Origin: Nonomuraea thailandensis
GTDB lineage: Bacteria > Actinomycetota > Actinomycetes > Streptosporangiales > Streptosporangiaceae
Reading direction: 5' to 3'
Assembly: GCF_024172165.1 (NCBI RefSeq)
Contig: NZ_JAMZEB010000002.1
Location: forward strand, 6,097,501 to 6,161,500
DNA: 64,000 nt
Under the pieces are notes generated by a model. It was given only the letters and a program-made list of their open reading frames with translations. It was not told the origin of the DNA and searched no databases. Of the stretch, positions 1 to 8,518 are shown one piece after another (position 1 is the stretch's first letter; each line of letters begins with the position of its first letter). The position numbers were made by a program, and so were the translations under genes.

Positions 1-511
1 CGATCACGTCCGCCTCCCAGACGGTCCTGCCCTGCTTCATGTCCAGGTTCAGCTCGGTGATCCGCCCTTCGGGCACCGCCGCCGCGATCTTGTCGGCAGC
101 CTGGGCGTAGTCGACCTTGCTCGCCGACACCCGCGCGCGGTGCTTGGCCTTGTCGTCGGCGTCCTCCTGCTCGGTGGTGGGACCGCTGACGACCTTGCCG
201 GCCTCCACGTCCATCTGGTGCTCGGTCCCGTCCTCGCCGACGACCTGCACCTCCCACAGCCGGCCGTTCTCCTCGGTCTCGATCGAGACGAGGGTGGAGC
301 CCGGCACCGCGCCCAGCGCCGCCTTGGCGGCCTGCTTGAGGTCTCCCGCCCCCGGGGAGCTCGTGGGGCTCCCCGGGGGCGCGGTGGTGGCCGTGGGGGT
401 GCCGATGGTCGGCGAGGACTGGACGGCCAGCCTCGCCTCGTGCGGCACGGCGCCGCAGCCCCCCGCCAGCACCGACGCGCCGACCAGGGCCCCGATGAGC
501 GTCTTGTTCAT
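1..511 (-). CDS. PepSY-domain lipoprotein, 3' part cut by window edge
   Basis: The reading frame begins with ATG at 511 and runs off the left edge after about 170 residues. It opens with a short signal sequence (MNKTLIGALVGASVLAGGC) whose Cys at residue 19 fits a lipobox, followed by a Thr/Pro/Ser-rich linker (about residues 30-50). Two PepSY-like repeats follow: one containing 'VSIETEENGRLWEVQVV' with a downstream 'HQMDVEAGKVV', and a second beginning 'DYAQAADKIAAAVPEGRITE' that reaches the edge. PepSY modules are small inhibitory or binding folds on extracytoplasmic proteins; the ligand is unknown. The gene is convergent with nothing visible on its left, and its start is 58 bp from the uvrB stop, on the same strand. 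Family assignment is fairly safe; function is not. Confidence 0.75.
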   Translation of the reverse strand, partial: MNKTLIGALVGASVLAGGCGAVPHEARLAVQSSPTIGTPTATTAPPGSPTSSPGAGDLKQAAKAALGAVPGSTLVSIETEENGRLWEVQVVGEDGTEHQMDVEAGKVVSGPTTEQEDADDKAKHRARVSASKVDYAQAADKIAAAVPEGRITELNLDMKQGRTVWEADVI

Positions 512-568
512 ACCTGGACGCTGCCCACCCAGGGGTGAAGCATTCGCCCAGGTCAGAAGGCATACGTC

Positions 569-2677
569 CTATTGAACCCCCGCCTCGCGCATGTCGCGCA
601 GCTCGCGCTTGAGCTCCTTGATCTCGTCGCGCAGCCGGGCCGCCACCTCGAACTGGAGGTCGGCCGCCGACTGGTGCATCTGCTCGGTCAGCGACTCGAT
701 GAGCGACTCCATCTGGGCGCGCGGCATCTCGCCGGCGATGGCCTTGGCGTGCTGGCCCGCCTGCCGGGCGGCGAACCCGGGCACCGGGGCCTTGCCGCGC
801 GACTGCTGCCGGCCGCCGCCCATGAGCTGCTGGGTGTCGGCGTCCTCGCGCTGCAGCGAGTCGAGGATGTCGGCGATCTTCTTGCGCAGCGGCTGCGGGT
901 CGATGCCGTTGGCCTCGTTGTAGGCGATCTGCTTGGCACGGCGCCGGTTGGTCTCGTCGATGGCCCGCTCCATCGACGGGGTGATCTTGTCGGCGTACAT
1001 GTGCACCTGGCCCGAGACGTTACGGGCGGCGCGGCCGATGGTCTGGATCAGCGACGTCTCCGAGCGCAGGAAGCCCTCCTTGTCGGCGTCGAGGATGCAC
1101 ACCAGCGACACCTCGGGCAGGTCGAGGCCCTCGCGCAACAGGTTGATGCCGACGAGCACGTCGAACTCGCCGGTGCGCAGCTCCCGCAGCAGCTCGATGC
1201 GGCGCAGCGTGTCGACCTCGCTGTGCAGGTAGCGGACCCGGATGCCGAGCTCCAGGAGGTAGTCGGTGAGGTCTTCGGACATCTTCTTGGTCAGCGTGGT
1301 GACCAGGACGCGCTCGTCGCGCTCGGCCCGCTCGCGGATCTCGTGCACCAGGTCGTCGATCTGGCCCTTGGTGGGCTTGACCACGATCTCGGGGTCGACC
1401 AGGCCGGTCGGGCGGATGACCTGCTCCACCACGTCGCCCTTGACCCGCCCCAGCTCGTACGGCCCCGGCGTGGCCGACAGGTAGACCGTCTGCCCGATGC
1501 GCTCCAGGAACTCCTCCCACTTCAGCGGCCGGTTGTCGAGCGCCGACGGCAGCCGGAAGCCGTGCTCGACCAGCGTGCGCTTGCGGGAGGCGTCACCCTC
1601 GTACATGGCGCCGATCTGCGGCACGGTCTGGTGGGACTCGTCGAGGACCAGCACGAAGTCCTCAGGGAAGTAGTCGAGCAGCGTGTTGGGCGCGCTGCCC
1701 GCCTCGCGGCCGTCCATGTGGCGCGAGTAGTTCTCGATGCCGGAGCAGGTGCCGACCTGGCGCATCATCTCGATGTCGTACGTCGTGCGCATGCGCAGCC
1801 GCTGGGCCTCCAGCAGCTTGCCCTGCCGCTCCAGCTCCGCCAGGCGGTCGGCCAGCTCCGCCTCGATGCCGGCCACGGCGGCGGCCATGCGCTGCTCGCC
1901 GGCGACGTAGTGGGAGGCGGGGAAGATGTAGAGCTCCTCGTCCTCGGTGATGACCTCGCCGGTGAGCGGGTGCATGGTCGAGAGCTTCTCGATCTCGTCG
2001 CCGAACATCTCGATGCGGACGGCGAGCTCCTCGTACTTCGGGATGATCTCGATCGTGTCGCCGCGCACCCGGAACGTGCCCCTGGTGAAGGCCAGGTCGT
2101 TGCGGGTGTACTGCATGTCGACCAGGCGGCGCAGGAGCTGGTCGCGATCGGTCTCCATGCCGACGCGCAGGCGGGCCATGCGGTCGACGTACTCCTGCGG
2201 CGTGCCCAGGCCGTAGATGCACGACACCGAGGCGACCACGATCGTGTCGCGGCGGGTGAGCAGCGAGTTGGTGGCCGAGTGGCGCAGCCGCTCGACCTCG
2301 TCGTTGATCGAGGAGTCCTTCTCGATGTAGGTGTCGCTCTGCGGGACGTACGCCTCGGGCTGGTAGTAGTCGTAGTACGAGACGAAGTACTCGACCGCGT
2401 TGTTGGGCAGCATCTCGCGCAGCTCGTTGGCGAACTGCGCGGCGAGCGTCTTGTTGGGCTGCATGACCAGGGCGGGCCGCTGCAGGCGCTCGATCAGCCA
2501 GGCGATCGTGGCCGTCTTGCCGGTGCCCGTGGCGCCCAGCAGGACGTTGTCCTTCTCCCCGGCCTTGACGCGGCGCTCCAGCTCGGCGATGGCCGTAGGC
2601 TGGTCGCCCGATGGAGTCATCTCGGTGACGACCTCGAAGGGCGCCACCTTCCGCTGCAAATCAGTGACCGGTCGCAT
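569..2677 (-). CDS. uvrB: UvrABC excinuclease subunit B
   Basis: This 702-residue protein is the damage-verifying DNA helicase-like subunit of nucleotide excision repair; UvrA loads it on lesions and UvrC then incises. The sequence shows Walker A 'GATGTGKT' near residue 47, the beta-hairpin region 'YYDYYQPEAYVPQSDTYIEK' near residue 100, the DExH-like 'LVLDESH' near 345, helicase motif VI 'QTIGRAARN' near 550, and a C-terminal UVR motif that contacts UvrC (about residues 655-695). Length matches the family (about 660-710). ATG at 2677 was chosen because the conserved N-terminus 'PFEVVTEMTPSGDQPTAI' follows directly. It is separated from the HTH gene at 2713 by only 35 bp but is probably an independent housekeeping unit. 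Confidence 0.98.
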   Translation of the reverse strand: MRPVTDLQRKVAPFEVVTEMTPSGDQPTAIAELERRVKAGEKDNVLLGATGTGKTATIAWLIERLQRPALVMQPNKTLAAQFANELREMLPNNAVEYFVSYYDYYQPEAYVPQSDTYIEKDSSINDEVERLRHSATNSLLTRRDTIVVASVSCIYGLGTPQEYVDRMARLRVGMETDRDQLLRRLVDMQYTRNDLAFTRGTFRVRGDTIEIIPKYEELAVRIEMFGDEIEKLSTMHPLTGEVITEDEELYIFPASHYVAGEQRMAAAVAGIEAELADRLAELERQGKLLEAQRLRMRTTYDIEMMRQVGTCSGIENYSRHMDGREAGSAPNTLLDYFPEDFVLVLDESHQTVPQIGAMYEGDASRKRTLVEHGFRLPSALDNRPLKWEEFLERIGQTVYLSATPGPYELGRVKGDVVEQVIRPTGLVDPEIVVKPTKGQIDDLVHEIRERAERDERVLVTTLTKKMSEDLTDYLLELGIRVRYLHSEVDTLRRIELLRELRTGEFDVLVGINLLREGLDLPEVSLVCILDADKEGFLRSETSLIQTIGRAARNVSGQVHMYADKITPSMERAIDETNRRRAKQIAYNEANGIDPQPLRKKIADILDSLQREDADTQQLMGGGRQQSRGKAPVPGFAARQAGQHAKAIAGEMPRAQMESLIESLTEQMHQSAADLQFEVAARLRDEIKELKRELRDMREAGVQ

Positions 2678-2712
2678 GCTGCCACTGTAGGCGGCCCGAC
2701 CGACAGAAACAG

Positions 2713-2946
2713 TCAGGCCGTCCGCTCCCCTATCCGGGGGAAGGGCGTGGTGGAGAAGACCACCTCGACGGGCACCTCGAAATACTCGGCGATGCGCAGC
2801 GCCAGGTAGAGGCTGGGGCTGTACTCGCCGCGTTCGAGATAGCCGATGGTCTGGTAGTGCACCCCCAGCGCGTCGGAGAGCTGCCTGCGGGTCACGTTCC
2901 GCTCTGCGCGCAGCAGCGCGATGCGGTTGTAGACGGTCTCACTCAT
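2713..2946 (-). CDS. Small HTH (XRE/Cro-CI type) regulator of the ABC operon
   Basis: A 77-residue DNA-binding protein consisting of almost nothing but an XRE helix-turn-helix ('RRQLSDALGVHYQTIGYLERG', about residues 20-40) and a hydrophobic tail. Single-domain regulators of this type commonly sit at the end of ABC-exporter operons and autoregulate. It lies 14 bp downstream of the permease stop on the same strand, making it the third gene of the operon. A much longer frame through the same stop exists but runs antisense-like through the permease, so the ATG at 2946, giving a complete HTH, is preferred. No strong Shine-Dalgarno is visible, consistent with translational coupling. The likely target is the repeat-bearing promoter at 4737-4782 (inference). 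Confidence 0.88.
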   Translation of the reverse strand: MSETVYNRIALLRAERNVTRRQLSDALGVHYQTIGYLERGEYSPSLYLALRIAEYFEVPVEVVFSTTPFPRIGERTA

Positions 2947-2960
2947 CAGGCCGTAGTTTC

Positions 2961-3815
2961 TCAGGTCACGCGCTGCATCGCCCGGTGACGGCGCTCTTCC
3001 ATCGCCGAGCCGGACTCGCGCCTGGCCATCCTGCGCAGGATCGGGGGCGCCAGCAGCAGCCCGGCCACGGCCCAGACGAGCAGCACGAGCGTGGTCTCCA
3101 CGGGCCGCCAGGAGCCGCCGATCTCCGCGGCGGCGGCCGCGTCGGGCAGCAGCGCCGAGCGCATGCCCAGGCCGAGCCAGTAGAGCGGGAAGGCGTGGGC
3201 GACGGCCTGGAGCCAGCCGGCCAGCGCCGTGATCGGGTAGAAGATGCCCGAGACCGAGGTGAGCACGCCGACGGCCAGCATGGCCAGCCCGGCCGCGGAC
3301 TGGGGGCTCTTGGCCAGGGAGCCGATGATCGCGCCGAGCGGGAGCGAGGACAGCAGCCCCAGCAGGGCGATCCAGGCCAGGGTGAGCCAGCCTCCCGCCC
3401 CGATGCCGAGCAGCCCGGGCACGAAGAACAGCCCGGCGGTCAGCATCACCGCCACGGAGCAGATCGTGGTGATGGACAGCATGACGATCCTGCCGACGAG
3501 ATAGCCGACCATGCCCTGCGGCACGGCCTTGGCCCGCAGCAGGGTGCCGTCCTCGCGCTCGACGGACAGCGCGCCCACCGCTCCCATGAGCCCGTTGAGC
3601 GGGATCATCAGGCCCACCAGGCCGGGCAGCGTCGCCGCGGCCAGCGAGACGCCGGTGCCGGGCAGCGTCGCGTCGCGCTGGAAGTACAGCACGACCACGA
3701 GGGCCGCGGTGCTCACCACGGTGAAGCCCATGTCCTGCGCGCTGGTGAGCTGCTGCCTGAACTCGACCCACCCGCGGGTCACCCCGAGCCGGGCGGCGTG
3801 CAGCGTGGGGTTCAC
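2961..3815 (-). CDS. ABC-2 type transporter permease
   Basis: A 284-residue integral membrane protein with six predicted hydrophobic segments, e.g. 'GFTVVSTAALVVVLYF' near residue 30 and 'GAIIGSLAKS' near 165, the organisation of ABC-2 exporter permeases (DrrB/NodJ-like). It would form the membrane pore powered by the neighbouring ATPase, exporting an unknown substrate such as a drug, peptide or lipid. The GTG start at 3815 overlaps the ATPase stop by 4 bp (GTGA), so the two are translationally coupled. The C-terminus is Arg-rich and cytoplasmic. The substrate cannot be inferred from sequence. Confidence 0.9.
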   Translation of the reverse strand: MNPTLHAARLGVTRGWVEFRQQLTSAQDMGFTVVSTAALVVVLYFQRDATLPGTGVSLAAATLPGLVGLMIPLNGLMGAVGALSVEREDGTLLRAKAVPQGMVGYLVGRIVMLSITTICSVAVMLTAGLFFVPGLLGIGAGGWLTLAWIALLGLLSSLPLGAIIGSLAKSPQSAAGLAMLAVGVLTSVSGIFYPITALAGWLQAVAHAFPLYWLGLGMRSALLPDAAAAAEIGGSWRPVETTLVLLVWAVAGLLLAPPILRRMARRESGSAMEERRHRAMQRVT

Positions 3816-4726
3816 CCTTCCTCCTTCTTGACGATCGTCATGTAGGTGTCCTCCAGGGTGGCCCGGCGCACCTCCAGGTCGCCGATCTGGCCGCCGTACT
3901 GCTCGAACAGCTCGCGGACGAAGCCCGTGGCGTCCTGGGTGGCGTGCACGAAGTGCTCGCCGTCGCGGCTCCAGCGCACCTGGGCGTCGCGGGAGAACTC
4001 GCGCGTGAGGCTGTCGGGGCTGCCGTCGGCGACGATCCGGCCGCCGGACAGGATGAGGATGCGGTCGGCGAGCTTCTCCGCCTCGTCGAGGTCGTGCGTG
4101 GTGAGCAGGATCGTGGTGTCGTCCAGGTCCGACAGGCGGTGCGCGAGGTCGTGGAAGTCGCGCCTGGCCTGCGGGTCGAACCCGGCGGTCGGCTCGTCGA
4201 GGAAGAGCACCTCGGGCCGGCCGACGATGCCGATGGCGACGTCGAGCCTGCGCCGCTGGCCACCCGAGAGCTGCCTGATCCGCTGCCCGGCCTGCTCGGT
4301 GAGCCCGACCGCCCCGATCAGCTCTGCGGTGTCGAGCGGTGGCCGGTCCGGGCGCGCGTACGGCTCGTAGTAGCGGCTGAGGTGGTGCAGGAGCTGGTGC
4401 ACCCGCCAGCGGCCGTGGTCGCGCCATGACTGGAGCACGACGCCGAGCCTGGCGCGCCAGCGCTCGTCGCCGCGGGCGGGCTCGACGCCGAGCACCCGCA
4501 CGTGACCCGCGGACGGCTTCCTGAAGCCCTCCAGGATCTCGATCGTCGTGGTCTTGCCGGCGCCGTTCGGCCCGAGCAGGGCGATCACCTCGCCGGGACT
4601 GACGGTGAAGGCGACGTCCCGCAGGACCTCCTTCTCGCCGTACGCCATCCGCAGCCCCGCGACCTCGATGGCGGCGGCGTTCTTTCCGAGGTCGACACCG
4701 CCTGCGAGCTCCTTCACCGCTCCCAT
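3812..4726 (-). CDS. ABC transporter ATP-binding protein
   Basis: A 304-residue nucleotide-binding subunit: Walker A 'GPNGAGKTT' (about residue 60), Q-loop, signature 'LSGGQRRRLDVA' (about 160), Walker B 'LFLDEPTAGFD' (about 180) and H-loop 'TTHDLDEAEK'. The C-terminal about 80 residues resemble the DrrA-type extension. It pairs with the downstream permease. The reading frame is open far upstream, but the ATG at 4726 is preceded by GGAGG at optimal distance and follows the promoter and operator at 4737-4782, so the longer form is rejected. It is the first gene of a three-gene operon: ATPase, permease, HTH regulator. Confidence 0.93.
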   Translation of the reverse strand: MGAVKELAGGVDLGKNAAAIEVAGLRMAYGEKEVLRDVAFTVSPGEVIALLGPNGAGKTTTIEILEGFRKPSAGHVRVLGVEPARGDERWRARLGVVLQSWRDHGRWRVHQLLHHLSRYYEPYARPDRPPLDTAELIGAVGLTEQAGQRIRQLSGGQRRRLDVAIGIVGRPEVLFLDEPTAGFDPQARRDFHDLAHRLSDLDDTTILLTTHDLDEAEKLADRILILSGGRIVADGSPDSLTREFSRDAQVRWSRDGEHFVHATQDATGFVRELFEQYGGQIGDLEVRRATLEDTYMTIVKKEEG

Positions 4727-4736
4727 CAATCCTCCA

Positions 4737-4782
4737 CATAGTAGGTCTACTACATCTATAGCACATCTACTACAGGAGGCAA
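4737..4782 (-). promoter_or_regulatory. Promoter with embedded operator repeats for the ABC operon
   Basis: Read on the minus strand, TTGCCT (4782-4777) and TATAGA (4760-4755) are separated by 16 bp and resemble -35/-10 boxes. The 9-mer TGTAGTAGA occurs twice, at 4774-4766 inside the spacer and at 4754-4746 just past the -10, exactly 20 bp apart (two helical turns). The second copy extends into an inverted repeat TAGTAG-GT-CTACTA (4739-4752). Such AT-rich symmetry is exceptional in this GC-rich window. The small HTH protein encoded at the end of the operon is the obvious candidate repressor (inference). Confidence 0.6.
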
Positions 4783-4866
4783 TACACATATGACACCGCA
4801 TTGCAAGCGAACAGTAAGTCACACCCGATACGGTCGGAATCGCCTGTAGCGGAAAAGGAAGGTTCG

Positions 4867-6480
4867 ATGTCACGACCCAGAGAGGCACTGATCCAGGCAG
4901 GACGGGGCATGGCCCAAGCGGTGGCCCAAGGGGGTGACGTGAGGCAGGCCATGGGGCAGGCCGTCGGGCAGGTCGTCGACCAGGCGGGGCAGCTGGCCGG
5001 CCAGGCCCCGGGCTTCAGGCTGAACCCGCACGACTTCGCCGCCGCCCGTGACGGCGGCGCCTCCGTCGGCACCGTCATCGAGGCCAGATCCGCCTCGCTC
5101 AACGAAGCCGGCGAGATCGTCAACCGCAGCTTCGCCGAGAACGGCATGCACGTCATCTCGCCTGTGGTGATCCCCAAGGGCAGCACCGCCAAGGTGGTCG
5201 TGCCGCTGGGCATCCTCGTGGCGCTCGGCCTCATCGGCGCGCTCGGCAACATCGTGCCGAACGCCGACGTGGTCTTCGGCCCGCACTACTGGGTCGTCCT
5301 GGTGCTGGCCGCGGTGTTCCTGTGGTGGCGGCGCAGCGTGGTGATGGTGCCCGAGGGCTGCAAGGCGCTCATCACCCAGTTCGGCAAGCTGGTGCACATC
5401 GCGGACCCGGGCCGGGTGACGCTGTTCAACCCGTGGAAGCGGGTCAGCTACATCGTCAACACCACCCGCGAGTACCCGTTCAACGCGCCGATCAGCGAGG
5501 CCCCCACCCAGCAGGGCGTCAAGGCCAGCGTGGACCTGTTCCTGCAGTTCAGGATCGAGAACCCGGCGGAGTTCATCTTCGTGCTCGGCTCGGTCAGCGG
5601 CTTCCAGTCCAAGCTGCAGAACGCCATCAGCGAGGTCACCCGCTCGCTCATCTACGCCCAGCGGGCCGAGGAGATCTACGACCTCGTCGGCGAGAGCACG
5701 CTCGGCATGCTGGAGAGCCTCAACCAGCAGTTCCTGCCCGCCGTACGGCTCACCGACGTGAACATCACCCACGCCGAGCCGTCCAGCCAGGAATACCGCA
5801 TGGACCTGGCCGCCCCCGAGATGGTCCGGGTCGCCAAGGAGGCCTACACCTACGAGTACGAGCTCCAGCTCCGCAAGGAGCAGAACGAGGGCGACCTGGT
5901 CAAGGAGCTGGCAGGGCTGCAGGAGACGCTGAGCGCCATCCAGGCCGAGATCGCCGGCTACCAGGCCCGCATGGACACCGCGCTCGAACGCGCCAGCCAC
6001 CAGGCCACCGCGCAGGCCAGGCAGCGCCTGGTCGAGGCCGAGTCCACGGCCAACGCCAACGCCGCGCTCCTGGAGGCGCAGGCGCTGGACATCAGGGCGC
6101 TGTCCGCCGCCGAGGCGCCCGAGATCCTCGACTACCGCTTCCAGCAGGACCTGCTGGCCAAGCTGGAGTCGGTCGCCACCAGGCTGCCGCAGGTGGTGCA
6201 GGTGGGTGAGCAGACCGACATCGACTTCCTGGCCCTGGCCCAGCAGCTCGTGGGCGGCAAGGACGCGGCGCTGTTCTCCGCCGAGGACATGGCCGCCATC
6301 CGCGGCAGGCTCGACGAGATCGCCACCCGCGTGCGCGAGCGCGAGGACGAGATCGCCGCGCTGCTCAAGAAGGCCGCCGCGGACGTGGCCGAGCCCCCTC
6401 GGATGCCGGCGCAGACGCCGGAGCCCGACCACGATCTGGAACGCACCGTCGAGCGCCTGCTGCCCGGGAAGGAGGTCTGA
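4867..6480 (+). CDS. SPFH/Band-7 (flotillin/stomatin-like) membrane protein
   Basis: 537 residues. A hydrophilic N-terminus of about 100 residues, including Gln/Ala/Gly-rich 'QAMGQAVGQVVDQAGQLAGQ', precedes two closely spaced hydrophobic segments (about residues 100-155), then an SPFH domain starting 'VVMVPEGCKALITQFGKLV' (about 158-330), a long coiled coil rich in Glu/Ala/Gln (about 335-430), and a helical tail. SPFH proteins oligomerise on membranes and organise microdomains or quality-control complexes. ATG at 4867 follows AAGGAAGG; an in-frame upstream start at 4801 lacks a ribosome site. It overlaps nothing and is followed after 1 bp by a second SPFH gene, so the pair plus Spo0M form an operon. 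Confidence 0.85.
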   Translation: MSRPREALIQAGRGMAQAVAQGGDVRQAMGQAVGQVVDQAGQLAGQAPGFRLNPHDFAAARDGGASVGTVIEARSASLNEAGEIVNRSFAENGMHVISPVVIPKGSTAKVVVPLGILVALGLIGALGNIVPNADVVFGPHYWVVLVLAAVFLWWRRSVVMVPEGCKALITQFGKLVHIADPGRVTLFNPWKRVSYIVNTTREYPFNAPISEAPTQQGVKASVDLFLQFRIENPAEFIFVLGSVSGFQSKLQNAISEVTRSLIYAQRAEEIYDLVGESTLGMLESLNQQFLPAVRLTDVNITHAEPSSQEYRMDLAAPEMVRVAKEAYTYEYELQLRKEQNEGDLVKELAGLQETLSAIQAEIAGYQARMDTALERASHQATAQARQRLVEAESTANANAALLEAQALDIRALSAAEAPEILDYRFQQDLLAKLESVATRLPQVVQVGEQTDIDFLALAQQLVGGKDAALFSAEDMAAIRGRLDEIATRVREREDEIAALLKKAAADVAEPPRMPAQTPEPDHDLERTVERLLPGKEV

Positions 6481-6481
6481 G

Positions 6482-7723
6482 ATGAGCCGCGAGTTCTCGA
6501 AGATCAAGGAATCGCTGGCCTCCTGGGGTGAGATCCGCCAGCTGCTGCGCGGCGGCGAGCAGGGCCAGCTCGTGCCCGTCGTCATCCCCAAGGACCGGCG
6601 CGGCTTCGCCTGGATGACGCTGGTGTTCCTGGCGGTCTACTTCGCCGGCATGGCCGCGCTGACCGACTTCAAGCTCGTCGGGGCGTTCGCGGCGCTGCTG
6701 TTCCTGCTGCTGGCGCTGCTGACGATGTGGCGCAAGGCCATCATCGAGATCGAGGAGGGCACCACCGGCGTGCGCAGCCGCTGGGGCGCCATCACCGGCA
6801 CGCTGCCGCCGGGCCGCCACTACCTCTGGCTGCCGTGGGACCGGGTGGACGCCGTCGTCGACACCTCCACCGAGATCCCGTACTCGGCGCCGATCGTGGC
6901 CTGCCCCACCGCCGAGAACGTGCCGCTGAAGTCGATCGAGTTCTTCCTGAAGTTCAGGATCGTGGACCCCGTGGCGTTCGTCCGCACGATCGGCGCGGGC
7001 AACTTCGACCTGGTGCTGTCCAGCGCGGTGCAGGACGCGATCCGGCAGCGCAGCCGCAGGGTCAACACCGAGCGCGCGTACGACCTGCGCGGCTCCGACG
7101 TCGGCGACATGCAGGACGCGCTCAACCGCCAGCTCGGCCGCTACGGCGTGCGCATCACCGGCGCCAACATCCCCGACGTGCAGCTCCCCGACCAGTACCA
7201 GCAGCACCTGGCCACCCGCGAGAAGGTGGCCAAGGAGCTGTCGGCCTACGAGCGCGAGTGGGAGCTGACCCGCAAGCGCCGCATCGACACGCTGCTGATG
7301 GAGATCGAACGCTCCAAGAAGACCCGTGACGCCCGCGTCGTCGAGGTCAAGGCCGCCCACAACAAGGCGCGCAAGGACGTGGCGCGCATGCTGGAGGAGC
7401 AGGAGACCGAGGCGCAGCGCGTGACGTGGGAGATCGAGGCGCGCGGCAGGGCCGAGCTGACCGCCGCCGAGAACGAGGCCAAGGCGCTGCGCCGGCTGGC
7501 CGAGTCGTACCGGGACAACCGGGCCGTGCTGCAGTACGAGCTGGCCCGCAGGCGCCTCGACGTGGGCGCCAAACTGGCGGAGAACGCACCCCAGCCGCTG
7601 GTCGTGCGCACCCAGCAGGGGCAGTCGGACTCCGCGCTCTCCACCCTTCTCCTGGCCCAGCTGCTCCCCCGCATCTCGGGTACGGGAACAGGCCACATGA
7701 ACGGCCACACACCTTCCGCATAG
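6482..7723 (+). CDS. SPFH/Band-7 domain membrane protein (second of pair)
   Basis: 413 residues with two hydrophobic segments near residues 40-82, an SPFH domain ('IIEIEEGTTGVRSRWGAITG' onward, about 85-260), then a Lys/Arg/Glu-rich coiled coil (about 260-370) and a short disordered tail. It resembles the preceding protein in architecture but is shorter and clearly divergent, suggesting a hetero-oligomeric assembly as in FloT/FloA or HflK/HflC pairs (analogy only). The ATG lies one base after the upstream stop, with GGAGG overlapping that stop, so translation is coupled. The next gene, spo0M-like, starts 9 bp downstream. Confidence 0.85.
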   Translation: MSREFSKIKESLASWGEIRQLLRGGEQGQLVPVVIPKDRRGFAWMTLVFLAVYFAGMAALTDFKLVGAFAALLFLLLALLTMWRKAIIEIEEGTTGVRSRWGAITGTLPPGRHYLWLPWDRVDAVVDTSTEIPYSAPIVACPTAENVPLKSIEFFLKFRIVDPVAFVRTIGAGNFDLVLSSAVQDAIRQRSRRVNTERAYDLRGSDVGDMQDALNRQLGRYGVRITGANIPDVQLPDQYQQHLATREKVAKELSAYEREWELTRKRRIDTLLMEIERSKKTRDARVVEVKAAHNKARKDVARMLEEQETEAQRVTWEIEARGRAELTAAENEAKALRRLAESYRDNRAVLQYELARRRLDVGAKLAENAPQPLVVRTQQGQSDSALSTLLLAQLLPRISGTGTGHMNGHTPSA

Positions 7724-7732
7724 GAGAACCCC

Positions 7733-8506
7733 ATGGTGTTCCGCAAGTTGATGGCCGCGTTCGGCGCGGGCGTCGAGGTTGACACGGTGTTGACCAACAC
7801 GGGCGTGCGTCCCGGCGAGCCGCTGCGCGGCGTCGTGCACTTCCGTGGCGGCAACTCCGACTACAAGGTCGAGGGCATCTACATCGACCTCACCGCCGTG
7901 GTCGAGGTCGAGCAGGGCGACAACGAGTACAAGACGTCCTACAGCTTCCTGCGCCAGCAGGTGGCCGGAACCTTCCAGCTGGCGTCGGGCGCGCAGCACC
8001 AGCAGACGTTCGAGATCCCGATCCCGTGGGAGACGCCGATCAGCGCGATCGCCGGGCATCCGCTGCACGGCATGAAGCTGGGCGTCCAGACGGAGCTGGC
8101 GCTGGCGGGGGCGCTCGACAAGGGCGACCTCGACCCGTTGTTCGTCAGCCCGCTGCCGGCCCAGGAGCACGTGATCGGGGCGCTCGACCGGCTGGGCTTC
8201 CAGTTCAAGAAGGCCGACCTGGAGCGGGGCACCCTGTACGGCTCGACCATGCCGTTCTTCCAGGAGATCGAGTACTACGCGGGCGGGCAGTGGCGGCGTT
8301 ACTTCAACGAGCTGGAGCTGACGTTCATCGCCGGGCCGCGGCAGATGGACGTCATCCTGGAGGCCGACAAGCGGGGCGGCTTCCTGACCTCCAGCCACGA
8401 CGCCTACAACCGCTTCACGGTGCGCTACGACCAGTCGCCGCACGAGGCGGACGCGGCCCTGCAGCGCGGCCTGGAGCAGATGGCCCGCCACCGCGGCTGG
8501 TTCTGA
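7733..8506 (+). CDS. Spo0M-like sporulation-control protein
   Basis: 257 residues matching the Spo0M family: an N-terminal arrestin-like beta-sandwich beginning 'MVFRKLMAAFGAGVEVDTVL' with the characteristic 'VRPGEPLRGVVHFRGG' and 'FEIPIPWETPIS', then a C-terminal part with 'RQMDVILEADKRGGFLT'. In Bacillus Spo0M influences sporulation and cell-shape control; in actinomycetes its role is little known. It follows the two SPFH genes closely (9 bp, AGGAGA before ATG), so the three are likely one operon. A scaffold of membrane SPFH rings with an arrestin-fold adaptor would be consistent, but that is inference. Confidence 0.9.
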   Translation: MVFRKLMAAFGAGVEVDTVLTNTGVRPGEPLRGVVHFRGGNSDYKVEGIYIDLTAVVEVEQGDNEYKTSYSFLRQQVAGTFQLASGAQHQQTFEIPIPWETPISAIAGHPLHGMKLGVQTELALAGALDKGDLDPLFVSPLPAQEHVIGALDRLGFQFKKADLERGTLYGSTMPFFQEIEYYAGGQWRRYFNELELTFIAGPRQMDVILEADKRGGFLTSSHDAYNRFTVRYDQSPHEADAALQRGLEQMARHRGWF

Positions 8507-8518
8507 TCCCCCGGGCCG

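Noticed and set aside
572..2809. A 745-codon frame opposite uvrB
   Set aside because: Composition is Leu/Asp/Val/Arg-rich shadow of uvrB with no motif or ribosome site.
2713..3771. A 352-codon version of the HTH gene starting far upstream
   Set aside because: The extension reads through the permease in the wrong frame; only the last 77 codons form an HTH protein.
4870..6591. A 573-codon minus-strand frame opposite the first SPFH gene
   Set aside because: Antisense shadow; the plus-strand SPFH domain and ribosome site are convincing.
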